A DNA stretch of 44,645 bases from Rhodocyclaceae bacterium (GCA_025353195.1 JANXRC010000274.1:1-44645), one strand, 5' to 3'. Positions 1-9,598 are shown, counted from the first letter of the stretch. Program-made: numbers and translations. The notes: a model not told the origin generated them from the sequence alone.

Positions 1-123
1 CACTTTGCTACAGATCTTGTCGGTCTCGGTTTTCGAGAAAACCGAGATTTCATGCGCCTTGCAGCCAGATGCCAACAGAATGACCACGCTCATGCCAGAT
101 AACCAATTGACTCTATTCGGCAT
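1..123 (-). CDS. partial lipoprotein, 5' end only, runs off the window
   Basis: Reverse complement of 1-123 is open: MPNRVNWLSGMSVVILLASGCKAHEISVFSKTETDKICSKV, with lipobox LASGC. Confidence 0.5.
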   Translation of the reverse strand, partial: MPNRVNWLSGMSVVILLASGCKAHEISVFSKTETDKICSKV

Positions 124-221
124 TTAACCGGACGCCACTGACAGTAAATATAGAAAAAGTTACGGCATCTTGGGAGTGACATATCACTTCGACGCTACGA
201 ACAGTTACTTGGGAGATCGCA

Positions 222-767
222 ATGATCCTTGGACGCCCGACCCTGCTTCTCTGCTTCTATGTTTTAGTAGGCCTAATGTATGGATGCGATAAACCAAAGG
301 AAAGTGTGCCGTCTAGCGCGAACCAGACAGTAGAGTCAAAGCTCTCAGCTGACGATATCAAGAAGCTGCTAAATGAAGCGCTGAGTGAAATCGAAAAGAA
401 AAATTATGGTCATGCGACTGAGATCACGATAAAAATTACCAAATCCGATCCAAACAATACAGAGGCATACTACCTCTCTGCGGAAGCAAACAGCGCGTCT
501 GGGAACATAAAAGAAGCAATTGGTGCGTTGGAGCAAGCGATAAAAAATGGCTTCAATAATGCCGAGCGCGTTCTTAAAGACGAAAACTTGGCTACGTTGC
601 GAGCAGCACCCGAATTCCCGTCTGTATTCATCAAAATTGGTCCGCCCCAGCCAGCAAAGGTAAGTGACACAGAGATTAGCGCTGGCTCCGTCAACATTAA
701 GCAGGGAGCTGACGGCAGCCAAACAATAAAGGCTGGTGGTATTTCAATTCAGGTACCAAAAGACTGA
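222..767 (+). CDS. TPR-like lipoprotein of unknown function
   Basis: N-terminus MILGRPTLLLCFYVLVGLMYGC (lipobox), TPR-like segment NNTEAYYLSAEANSASGNIKEAIGALEQAIKNG. Confidence 0.75.
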   Translation: MILGRPTLLLCFYVLVGLMYGCDKPKESVPSSANQTVESKLSADDIKKLLNEALSEIEKKNYGHATEITIKITKSDPNNTEAYYLSAEANSASGNIKEAIGALEQAIKNGFNNAERVLKDENLATLRAAPEFPSVFIKIGPPQPAKVSDTEISAGSVNIKQGADGSQTIKAGGISIQVPKD

Positions 768-801
768 TTCTCGATTTGCTCAATTACCGGGAAGACAACA
801 C

Positions 802-2448
802 GTGAAGATCAAACTTTGCATAACGATAATTGCACTAGAGCTCTTTGCGGGATACGCAATTGCGGCAGATTTTGAAATGAATGGCCGGGCATCGGTATCG
901 GCAAGCGGTGATCCACAAACGATCAAGGCCTTGGCCATTCGTGCGGCTAAGAAGCAAGCCGTAGTGGCGGGAATTGACCGCATCGTCGGACCGGACGCAT
1001 CACAATCACCCGAAGCACAGAGCAAAATTCAGCGTATTACCGACAACATTAATGACAATAAGATCATTGATAGCAAAGGGTTGCGTGTCGGTGCCGATTA
1101 CGAGATGGTCGTCACTATCGTAATTGATGACAACGACTTCCGTAACTTGATCACAGATGCCGGACTTGCCGCGAATACAAATGCTGTTCGCGCAGGTGGA
1201 AAAATTCTTGCGGTGATGGATGAGTTTTTGACGAATCCACGCGATTTAAAGCAGCCATTGGAAGAGCTGACCGAGTTTCGCTCAGAAAAAGGAAAATCGT
1301 TTAAGGACAAATCTGTGGCCGCGGGTGCTAATAGCTCGGCCGCAGCGGCTCAAGCCAGTTCTTCCAAAACCGTTGATGCAGCCGCGGCATCGAATGCCAA
1401 GGCTTCGGGTTCATACGATTCGCGGCTCGATGCCAGCGGGCGCGAATCAGTTGCTGGCAGTGCGCGAGATGGTAGCGGCTCGGTGGCTGTTGGATCTTCA
1501 CGCGAAGGCAGCCTGAGTTCACGTGATAAAGGACAGTTTTCGGGAGAGGCGTCCTCTGCCGCAAGTTACAAGGAGCGGAATGCGTCCAATGCTGCCTCTG
1601 CCTCCGCACAAAACGCGTCCTCAATTAGTGCCAAGAACGTGCAATCTGAAGACCATGACAACGTTTACTACAAAAAATTGGTGAAGTACCAACCGCAGAA
1701 CGCCGCTCCGGAGAAAGTCAGTCAAACATATAACGCCATGGTTGGCATGCTTAACAAATATGACCTACAAGTGGCAGACAACGACATGTTTCGTTCAAAG
1801 TACTTTAAGAATAAGCCAATAACAATTGAACAGATGCAAAATAGTGAGCAACTTGTAAAGTATGTCTCCTTCGCTCGGTCTGAAGCGAAGGCCGACTACT
1901 TTATGGTGGGCACGACCATCATTATTGATTCTGGGCTAAACCCAAATAGTGGCAGTGTGACCTGTACTGGTGTCACCACGGTAAAGACATATGCGACCGA
2001 AGGCGCAGAAAGCATCGCCTCTACCACCGTGTCAGAAGCTGCCGAGGGACGTCAAATAAATGAGTGCGCTGGAAATCTGGCTATAAAACTTGCTGCAATT
2101 GCTGGAGCTGAGCTTGGTGCCGCTGTACAAGAACGGGCGAAGAAGAGGACAACCTACGGCAATGACTATTTTGTAACGCTAACCGGCAAAGGCATGACTG
2201 CCATTCTCAAGTTGCAGTTTTCAAAAGCCCTAAAGTCTATCCCTGGTCTGGCTACACCGAATCAGCGTTCCTCATCCGATACTGAACTGCAATATGCGGT
2301 GACGTTTAAGGGAGACGCAGCGAGCCTAACGGATTCACTAATCGAAGCACTAAGCAGCAACCCTCTTTTTGGCAGCCTTCAAACGAGTGCCAGCGGCAAT
2401 GATCTTCGTTTTTGCTTGGGTCCATGCGGCAAGGTTGTAAAAAAATGA
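802..2448 (+). CDS. exported protein of unknown function; weak FlgT/LPP20-like N-terminal flavour, Ser/Ala-rich linker
   Basis: GTG start gives VKIKLCITIIALELFAGYAIAAD signal peptide; long S/A-rich region, then a folded C-terminal part. Overlaps the next gene by 4 nt. Confidence 0.7.
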   Translation: MKIKLCITIIALELFAGYAIAADFEMNGRASVSASGDPQTIKALAIRAAKKQAVVAGIDRIVGPDASQSPEAQSKIQRITDNINDNKIIDSKGLRVGADYEMVVTIVIDDNDFRNLITDAGLAANTNAVRAGGKILAVMDEFLTNPRDLKQPLEELTEFRSEKGKSFKDKSVAAGANSSAAAAQASSSKTVDAAAASNAKASGSYDSRLDASGRESVAGSARDGSGSVAVGSSREGSLSSRDKGQFSGEASSAASYKERNASNAASASAQNASSISAKNVQSEDHDNVYYKKLVKYQPQNAAPEKVSQTYNAMVGMLNKYDLQVADNDMFRSKYFKNKPITIEQMQNSEQLVKYVSFARSEAKADYFMVGTTIIIDSGLNPNSGSVTCTGVTTVKTYATEGAESIASTTVSEAAEGRQINECAGNLAIKLAAIAGAELGAAVQERAKKRTTYGNDYFVTLTGKGMTAILKLQFSKALKSIPGLATPNQRSSSDTELQYAVTFKGDAASLTDSLIEALSSNPLFGSLQTSASGNDLRFCLGPCGKVVKK

Positions 2449-4457
2449 CTCGTGGCATTTATTTCATCGCCATACTGATCTGGTGTGGAACGGGTTGGTG
2501 CTTGGACGCAAATATTAAGCTCTACCCCGTTGCCGCTGTTTTTTCTGTTGGGGGCACCCGTGCCCCTTCGCGGATAGATAACGACTTTACAGCCGCTCTA
2601 CCAAGTGCCCAAACCGGTAATGAGTTTGCTAAATCGATTCGCCTAGCCTTTCCTGACACGGTTGCAGCTATTACAGATGAAAACAAGCGACGAACATTTA
2701 CGGTGTCACTTCAGGTAGCGAGAGCTTCAAAATACCTAATAGATAAAAAAGATGGAACTCTGGACGTGTATTTGCCGATAACGGCGTCGATCTATTTCAC
2801 CAATCTAATGACCGGTGAGGTCCTGTTTACCGCAACAAGAACCCACATTACCCAAGGGACCTTCATTCGAAAGGATATTGAAACTGGGAGCCCCAAGATC
2901 CAGGCGCTGTATAGAAGCTCTTTCAATGAACTTTACGGTGAACTGATCAAAGAAGCGCGCGAGAAGTTTCAACCCCACACGATTCATGCTTCTGTACGTG
3001 GTGAGTGGAAAGGGCTCGCGATACTCGATAGTGGATCGCAATCAGGTATTCGACGTGGAGATAGCCTGCAAGATGCTTCCGGCGTTGAACTTCAGGTGAT
3101 ATCAGCAGGGCCTACCTACGCCATCGCATCAAAGCAGCTTGGAGAATTTAAGCCGGGAACGGCTTTTGCCAAGGTAACGAATCAAACGCTTGCGGAAATC
3201 AATCGACCACGGGTACTTCCGTTGATTGAACGCACACCCGCTGATCTTCCTGCGGAAACGATACTGCAACTTTTTTCGGATGCTTTGGGTTCGAAGGCTC
3301 CAATAAGTTTGATTCCGGTAAACCCTACGTTTGCGCAAGTATTGCAAACTGCAAGCGCGAACTCATCCATTAGTCAGCAAGTGATCTACAAGAGAGAACT
3401 GCCTGGATTCTTTCTCCGTCTAAAGGTGAGTGATCCAGTGGAGTACGAAATACCTACAAACCTAGCTTACAAGACTCGGCGGGTTTACGAAGCTATGGCT
3501 TTAGCTGACCTTGTAGATCGAGAAGGCCGGGTGTTGTTTTCTGGATATGGAATAAATCGCATTGAAGACGAGGTCGTCTCGGGCATTGCATTTAATCCAG
3601 CAGCACGTAGAGAAGTAGTGATTAAGAACGCGCTATTGGATTTAGCTAATCGTTTCGCACGTGAGATGAAGTTCGAAAACGCGCAATTACCAGTTATTAG
3701 CGCTATTACAAGCGAAAGAGAATTTGGCTTGCAAGATACGCACGGCATGCTTACAAAGGGTAGTAATTGGCGTGTATACCGGTCAATTGGAAATATCCCA
3801 GGTATCAGTGGACCAGTATCGGTGCCCACATGGGAAATTCGTGTTGCTGAGGTCTCTGGCGAGAAGGCCAGGGCAGTTCTTGACATGCCAATAGTAGAAG
3901 GGGCGCCAGAGCCAGCGATGGGGGATGTTGTTTTTCTCGATGGTGTTGCAGGTAGCCAGCTGATCACCCAAAAGCACTTCGGCTTATGTCCTGAACAAAA
4001 GCTGGGAGCGATTGAAATTCCCTATTACGGTGACTTGGCAGCGAACGTATTCGCTGCGAGCGTGCATGTTCCATATTTCTCGCCCGGTCTGGCTCAAAAG
4101 GTAAATGAGTTGGTTAGTTCAGGTAGTGGATTTCGAGCGAACGCGGCCTTCAAAGAATCCGGAATTGATTACTGTGTGGAACCAGTTTATCGAATTGATT
4201 CGGTCGGGTCGAAATGCGAAGACTCCTTCTGTCGAGAAACGGCCATGGTGCGGCTGACATACCGAATTCGAACAGGTGGTATCGCAACTGGAGAAATCAA
4301 GGCCAGACATGGGCTTGAAATGCGCGTGACATCTGCTGGTATTTCGAAGACCGCCTCTGATGAGGTGCGAATGAATGCATTGAAGTCAGACGTCATAGTT
4401 GAAATCATCAAAATGAATTCGCAGATTGGGGCGATCCTCAATAGAGAGAACTATTAA
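2445..4457 (+). CDS. large exported protein of unknown function (FlgT-like C-terminal flavour)
   Basis: ATG at 2445 (ATGA overlap with the upstream stop), signal peptide MTRGIYFIAILIWCGTGWCLDANIK. Confidence 0.7.
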   Translation: MTRGIYFIAILIWCGTGWCLDANIKLYPVAAVFSVGGTRAPSRIDNDFTAALPSAQTGNEFAKSIRLAFPDTVAAITDENKRRTFTVSLQVARASKYLIDKKDGTLDVYLPITASIYFTNLMTGEVLFTATRTHITQGTFIRKDIETGSPKIQALYRSSFNELYGELIKEAREKFQPHTIHASVRGEWKGLAILDSGSQSGIRRGDSLQDASGVELQVISAGPTYAIASKQLGEFKPGTAFAKVTNQTLAEINRPRVLPLIERTPADLPAETILQLFSDALGSKAPISLIPVNPTFAQVLQTASANSSISQQVIYKRELPGFFLRLKVSDPVEYEIPTNLAYKTRRVYEAMALADLVDREGRVLFSGYGINRIEDEVVSGIAFNPAARREVVIKNALLDLANRFAREMKFENAQLPVISAITSEREFGLQDTHGMLTKGSNWRVYRSIGNIPGISGPVSVPTWEIRVAEVSGEKARAVLDMPIVEGAPEPAMGDVVFLDGVAGSQLITQKHFGLCPEQKLGAIEIPYYGDLAANVFAASVHVPYFSPGLAQKVNELVSSGSGFRANAAFKESGIDYCVEPVYRIDSVGSKCEDSFCRETAMVRLTYRIRTGGIATGEIKARHGLEMRVTSAGISKTASDEVRMNALKSDVIVEIIKMNSQIGAILNRENY

Positions 4458-4478
4458 TCAACAAACTGGAGAACTAGA

Positions 4479-5141
4479 ATGAAAAGAATTACGTTAGCGG
4501 TATTCGTCGTTGCTTGTCTCGGTGTGACGCCATCCGTCGGCTTGGCTCAGTTTGGCGGGTTGAAGTTACCTGGAACGCCTTCCAGTAACTCCGCGCCGGC
4601 TGGAGACATAGACGCGTTCCTAAAAACTGCTGCAGATGCAGAAGGCCTCGTTCGCAAGTCCAGCGACGTGCTATTTCAAGCAGTGGCGACAAAAGATCAG
4701 ATTGCGCAGCACGATGCGCAAGTACAGGCAGCCAATGCCATCGCTGATCCGAAGGAGAAGGAAGCTGCCCTAAAAAAGGCAGCTGACGATGAGCAAGCGC
4801 AATTGGCAAAAGTTGACTATGCAGCGTCGGCCAAGACGATGTCTGCGAATTTGGACGCCAAGAAGAAAGCGCAAGTCGGATCAGCCATCTGGAACTTTAT
4901 GCTTGGGATGATGAAAGACAAGGAACTAATCGATCAGGGCCAGGGAATCATCGCCTCAGTTTCATCAAATCCGATGGCTGCTACTAAAGTTGTCAAAGCG
5001 AAGGACGTGGTGTCTTCCATTTCTAGCCAAATGGGAAATATCACGAAAATCGCGGCAGGTCTTCAAAAGCTCGCTTCCGTGGTTGGAATCGATAAACTGC
5101 CGTCAAAGTCCTCGGAGGCGCCGGTCGCTGCTGCGGATTAA
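4479..5141 (+). CDS. small exported helical protein of unknown function
   Basis: Signal peptide MKRITLAVFVVACLGVTPSVGLAQ, Ala/Lys-rich helical body; 21 nt after the upstream gene. Confidence 0.7.
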   Translation: MKRITLAVFVVACLGVTPSVGLAQFGGLKLPGTPSSNSAPAGDIDAFLKTAADAEGLVRKSSDVLFQAVATKDQIAQHDAQVQAANAIADPKEKEAALKKAADDEQAQLAKVDYAASAKTMSANLDAKKKAQVGSAIWNFMLGMMKDKELIDQGQGIIASVSSNPMAATKVVKAKDVVSSISSQMGNITKIAAGLQKLASVVGIDKLPSKSSEAPVAAAD

Positions 5142-5455
5142 ATACTGCTCAAACCGCGAGACGATATCAACCCAACTCTCTTCCTTCGGAGAATTGGTGG
5201 CCTAGCTGCATGCGTTGTGCAGCATCGAAAACGGTTGGAGCGCCTGTTAGGAAGCCCAGCATTCGCTGGATCTTTGACCCCGGCGGTATCCTCTGATAGG
5301 GTTTCCGGGGCTTTCGATTTCAGCGACCAGCCCCAATGGATCCTTTACAGCCTCACTTGACCTGCTCCCGTCCTGCCACCCCCTGCCTCCCCCACCGACG
5401 GCGACGGACCGCTTCGGACCGTGCCGCGCTCATGGAAAGGAAGCAACTCTAGTGA

Positions 5456-5962
5456 ATGGCTTTGTCCGATACGGAAAATGCCGTCTGGCGTATTCCTGCG
5501 GCTAACAGCAAGAGCAAGAGAACCCGTTCGGTGCCGCTGAACGATTCGGCCTTATGGGTGCTGGAGCAGATCGGCACTCGGGACGCAGGCGGGGTGGTGT
5601 TCGCCAATCCGGAAACGGGTGAAGCCTACACGCCCGTAACCCATGCCTGGTATCGCATCCGCAAGTTGGCCGGTATCCCGCATCTGCGCATCCATGACCT
5701 GCGTCATTCCTTCGCCAGCCTGCTGGTATCGGGGGGTCGATCGCTTTACGAAGTGCAGCAGATTCTCGGGCACTCAGACCCGAAGGTGACCATGCGCTAT
5801 GCCCATCTCTCGACAAGGGCATTGCTCGACGCGGCCAACACGGCGTCGGTGATCGTGCTGAAACCGCAACCGGCGGCAACACCACCAGCAGCGAAGGAAG
5901 CTGAGGCAATACTGGCAGTAACCCAGACGGCAGAGGTATTGCAGTTCCCACGGGCAGCGTAG
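5456..5962 (+). pseudogene. tyrosine recombinase/phage integrase remnant, C-terminal half
   Basis: Contains HDLRHSFASLLVSGG...QQILGHSDPKVTMRYAHLS (R, H, Y catalytic region). The N-terminal domain and first catalytic Arg region are missing; stops TAG TGA lie in frame just before the ATG. Confidence 0.75.
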
Positions 5963-6048
5963 AGGTAAGCAGGAAAACACCTGAACTGGAGCAATCTGGT
6001 TCGGGCACTGCCTCACCATGAGTGCAACAGTTGCACTATAATGGGCGC

Positions 6049-6279
6049 ATGCCTGTAATCGCACGATTCCCCAATTGCCGGGTCAGAATCAATGCCAACG
6101 ACCACCCGCCTCCGCATTTTCATGTACTGATGAATGATGGGCGTGAGGCTTGGGTGACCATTGCGGAACTGAAGATTGTCTATGGCAAGGTGGTCGTTCG
6201 AGAGATTGCCGATGTGTTGTCTTGGGCTGCGGCAAACCGAAGCATGCTGGCCGCCAAATTCAAGGAGTTGCAACGATGA
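6049..6279 (+). CDS. DUF4160 family protein
   Basis: MPVIARFPNCRVRINANDHPPPHFHVLMNDGREAWVTIAELKIVYGKVVVREIADVLSWAAANRSML: typical DUF4160. Confidence 0.85.
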   Translation: MPVIARFPNCRVRINANDHPPPHFHVLMNDGREAWVTIAELKIVYGKVVVREIADVLSWAAANRSMLAAKFKELQR

Positions 6280-6773
6280 GCAAAGACCATTTTGTGCTGA
6301 CTGCGGTAAAGGCTTTGCCCAACTATCGTTTGCGGCTGGCTTATGCCGACGATCAATCCTACGAGGTTGAACTGGGTGACTTGATCCGTAAATCCAAGTT
6401 TTTGGCAGCCTTGAAGGACGAGAAACTGTTCATGAAGGCCAGGAAAGGCTTTGCCGGTCGATCGGTCGACTGGATCGAGGATGAGCTTGACATGGGTTCC
6501 GATAACTTGCGCAACATGGCGGTTGAACAGGCAGGAGGAATTGGCCATGAGCGTATCTGGACATGGCTGCACGAGACCGGCCTGACACTGGAGCAAGCTG
6601 CGGAGGCCCTGGGTATCTCCAGGCGAATGCTGATCTATTACCGCGACGGAGAGAAGCCAATCCCGCGATCGATCTGGTTAGCCTGTCTCGGTTGGCAGGC
6701 AGTACGTCCCAAAGGGCAGGCGCTGCCTTTACATACACCCTCGCCAAAGGAGTATGCAGCGTTGCACGCGTAG
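6276..6773 (+). CDS. DUF2442 domain protein with C-terminal helix-turn-helix
   Basis: LPNYRLRLAYADDQSYEVELGDLI (DUF2442) plus LTLEQAAEALGISRRMLIYYRDGEKPIP (HTH). ATGA overlap with the DUF4160 gene. Confidence 0.85.
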   Translation: MSKDHFVLTAVKALPNYRLRLAYADDQSYEVELGDLIRKSKFLAALKDEKLFMKARKGFAGRSVDWIEDELDMGSDNLRNMAVEQAGGIGHERIWTWLHETGLTLEQAAEALGISRRMLIYYRDGEKPIPRSIWLACLGWQAVRPKGQALPLHTPSPKEYAALHA

Positions 6774-6997
6774 CTGGGTTCGGCCAAGTTCGGCGATCCA
6801 CCATACCGGGATCGGCCAAGTTCAGCAGCCAGCATACGCACGGCGTTGAACCGGTTCGATTTTCCGCATACCGCCAGCCCGAATGGTCAGTTTGGTTCGG
6901 TAGCAGGTTCGGTGGACGGGGCGGCAGACTGGTAAAATGCTGGAAAACCCTTACCGCTCTTTACCTTAGCCAGGGCGGAATATGACACTGTCCTGTT

Positions 6998-7042
6998 CTG
7001 AAAATCCGTGTGTCGGCAGTTCGATTCTGCCCCTGGCCACCA
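6998..7042 (+). pseudogene. 3' fragment of a tRNA-Phe-like gene (anticodon loop GAA to CCA), probable attachment-site remnant
   Basis: CTGAAAATCCGTGTGTCGGCAGTTCGATTCTGCCCCTGGCCACCA has an intact T-arm GGCAG-TTCGATT-CTGCC and acceptor CCTGGCC-ACCA. The upstream sequence does not form a D-arm or the 5' anticodon stem. Confidence 0.6.
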
Positions 7043-7050
7043 CTATCAGT

Positions 7051-7074
7051 GCGGGGGTTCTCCGGAACCCCCGC
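7051..7074 (+). terminator. strong hairpin after the tRNA fragment
   Basis: GCGGGGGTTC-TCCG-GAACCCCCGC, perfect 10-bp stem; only a weak T tract follows. Confidence 0.55.
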
Positions 7075-7119
7075 AATTGTTTGCCGATCCGGTTGCCCGC
7101 CGACGATTGGAATCACTGC

Positions 7120-7911
7120 ATGACTTCCACTCCTGACCACAGCCGCCGCTTCGGCGGCATAGAGCGCCTGTATGGCGCCGGGGCGCTGCTGCGTCTTGCG
7201 GCGGCGCACGTGGTGGTGGTGGGTATCGGCGGCGTCGGTTCGTGGTCGGCGGAGGCGCTGGCGCGCTCCGGCGTCGGTCGGTTGACGCTGATCGATCTGG
7301 ATCATGTGGCCGAATCCAACGTCAACCGCCAGATTCAGGCTTTGGAATCGACCTTCGGTGCGGCCAAGGTAGCGGCCATGAAGGACCGCATCGCGGCGAT
7401 CAATCCGGCCTGCGTGGTCGACACCGTGGAAGAGTTCATCGACGAAACCAATCTGGCGACACTGATTCCGCCCTGCGATGCGGTAATTGACGCCATCGAC
7501 CAGGTGCGCGCCAAGGCGGCATTGATAGCCTGGTGCCGGCGCGTCGGCATCCGCGTCGTGACTACCGGTGCCGCCGGCGGTCGTACCGACCCGACGCAGA
7601 TCGAAGTCATCGATTTGTCGCGTACCACGCAGGATGCGCTGGCTTCGAAAGTGCGGGCGCGACTGCGCAAGGACTATGGTTTCCCGCGTGACCCGAAGAA
7701 GAAGTTCGGCGTCGAGTGCGTGTTTTCGCCGCAGCAGATTCGCCGTATTGCCAGCACCAACTCTTGCGCGGTGGAGGGCGATGCCGTCGATGACGCGATT
7801 GACCCGGCTGCGGGACTCAACTGCGCCGGTTACGGCTCATCAGTGGCGGTCACGGCCAGTTTTGGTTTCGCTGCGGCGGCGCGGGTTCTCGCCGGTATAC
7901 TTGAAGCATGA
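7120..7911 (+). CDS. tcdA: tRNA threonylcarbamoyladenosine dehydratase (TcdA/CsdL)
   Basis: RFGGIERLYG...VVVVGIGGVGSWSAEALARSGVGRLTLIDLDHVAESNVNRQ: E1-like/TcdA signature. Confidence 0.92.
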   Translation: MTSTPDHSRRFGGIERLYGAGALLRLAAAHVVVVGIGGVGSWSAEALARSGVGRLTLIDLDHVAESNVNRQIQALESTFGAAKVAAMKDRIAAINPACVVDTVEEFIDETNLATLIPPCDAVIDAIDQVRAKAALIAWCRRVGIRVVTTGAAGGRTDPTQIEVIDLSRTTQDALASKVRARLRKDYGFPRDPKKKFGVECVFSPQQIRRIASTNSCAVEGDAVDDAIDPAAGLNCAGYGSSVAVTASFGFAAAARVLAGILEA

Positions 7912-8672
7912 CGAATGCCCTGAATCCTCCGGTAGTCCTGATTACCGGCGCCGCCCGTCGCGTGGGCGCCGAGATCGCGCGCACCTTGCATGCCGCGGGC
8001 GCTTGCGTGGCAATTCACTATCGTTCGTCGGCCGCTGACGCCGCTACCCTGGCGGCGGAGCTGAAGGCGGCACGACCAGGCGTGGCCGGCGATTCCGCCG
8101 CGGTGTTCGCCGCCGACCTGCTGGATCTGGACGCGCTACCGCGACTGGTGGAATCCGTCGTGGCACGCTTCGGCCGGCTGGATGCACTGGTGAACAATGC
8201 CTCCTCATTCTTTGCGACGAAGGTCGGCGCTGTCGACGCGGCGGCGTGGGACGATCTGATCGGCACCAATCTCAAGGCGCCGCTGTTCCTGGCCCAGGCT
8301 GCCGCACCGCACCTCGAGCGCAGTGGCGGCTGCATCATCAACATCACCGACATTCATGCCGAGCGTCCGCTCAAGGGCTACCCGCTGTACTGCGCGGCCA
8401 AGGCCGGGCTGCTCGGATTGACCCGCGCGCTGGCGCTGGAACTGGGGCCGCAGGTGCGGGTCAATGCAGTGGCGCCCGGCGCGATCGAATGGCCGCAAGG
8501 CAAGAGTGACTTTTCGCCTGCCGAGCGCGAGGCTATCATTGAGCACACGCTCTTGAAACGTGTCGGCGCGCCGGCCGACATTGCCCGCACCGTAAAATTT
8601 CTCGTCTTCGACGCGCCCTACGTCACCGGGCAGGTAATCAACGTCGACGGCGGTCGTACCGCCTATCTATGA
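7908..8672 (+). CDS. pteridine reductase-like short-chain dehydrogenase
   Basis: [32 protein letters not shown]...[33 protein letters not shown]. Confidence 0.88.
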   Translation: MTNALNPPVVLITGAARRVGAEIARTLHAAGACVAIHYRSSAADAATLAAELKAARPGVAGDSAAVFAADLLDLDALPRLVESVVARFGRLDALVNNASSFFATKVGAVDAAAWDDLIGTNLKAPLFLAQAAAPHLERSGGCIINITDIHAERPLKGYPLYCAAKAGLLGLTRALALELGPQVRVNAVAPGAIEWPQGKSDFSPAEREAIIEHTLLKRVGAPADIARTVKFLVFDAPYVTGQVINVDGGRTAYL

Positions 8673-9598
8673 ACGCACCGCTGAACGCAACCCCGAGCTC
8701 GCCACCGACCGCCCGCCAGGTGCAGAAAGCCGCGTTCGAGGCCAACAAGCTGGCCAAGCGCTTGCGCCGCGAGGTCGGCAAGGCGATTGCCGATTTCAAC
8801 ATGATCGAGGCGGGTGACAAGGTCATGGTGTGTCTTTCCGGCGGCAAGGACTCCTTCGCGCTGCTGGATATCCTGCTGTTTCTGCGCGAACATGCGCCGA
8901 TCGACTTTGACATCGTCGCGGTCAATCTGGACCAGAAGCAACCCGGCTTCCCGGCCGAAGTGCTGCCGAACTATCTGCGCGAGATCGGCGTGTCTTTCCA
9001 CATTGAAGACGAAGACACTTATTCGATCGTCAAGCGCGTGGTTCCGGAGGGCAAGACAACGTGTTCACTCTGCTCGCGACTACGACGTGGCGTGTTGTAT
9101 CGCGTCGCCGGCGAACTCGGGGCGACCAAGATCGCGCTCGGCCATCATCGCGATGACATCCTGCAAACGTTGTTCCTCAACATGTTTTTCGGCGGCAAGA
9201 TGAAATCCATGGCGCCCAAACTGGTGTCGGACGACGGCCGCAACATTGTCATCCGGCCACTCGCCTATTGCCGCGAGAGCGATCTCGAAGCGTGGGCCGC
9301 GGCCCGTGCCTTTCCCATCATTCCCTGCAATCTGTGCGGTTCGCAGCCCAAGCTGCAGCGCCAGCAGGTCAAGCAGATGCTGCAGGACTGGGACAAGCGT
9401 TTCCCGGGGCGCATCGAGAGCATGTTCCGCAGCCTGGGCGACGTGGTGCCTTCGCATCTGCTCGATGCCGGCTTGTTCGATTTCGCCGGCTTGAAGGCGA
9501 CCGGAATTCCTGATCCCGAAGGGGACACCGCCTTCGATGCTCCCGTTCTCGCCACCGCTTTGCCGCAACCCATCGGTTTTCAGGCCAAGGAAGACTGA
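8669..9598 (+). CDS. ttcA: tRNA 2-thiocytidine biosynthesis protein TtcA
   Basis: [19 protein letters not shown]-loop, [10 protein letters not shown] and CNLCGSQ Cys motifs. Confidence 0.95.
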   Translation: MNAPLNATPSSPPTARQVQKAAFEANKLAKRLRREVGKAIADFNMIEAGDKVMVCLSGGKDSFALLDILLFLREHAPIDFDIVAVNLDQKQPGFPAEVLPNYLREIGVSFHIEDEDTYSIVKRVVPEGKTTCSLCSRLRRGVLYRVAGELGATKIALGHHRDDILQTLFLNMFFGGKMKSMAPKLVSDDGRNIVIRPLAYCRESDLEAWAAARAFPIIPCNLCGSQPKLQRQQVKQMLQDWDKRFPGRIESMFRSLGDVVPSHLLDAGLFDFAGLKATGIPDPEGDTAFDAPVLATALPQPIGFQAKED

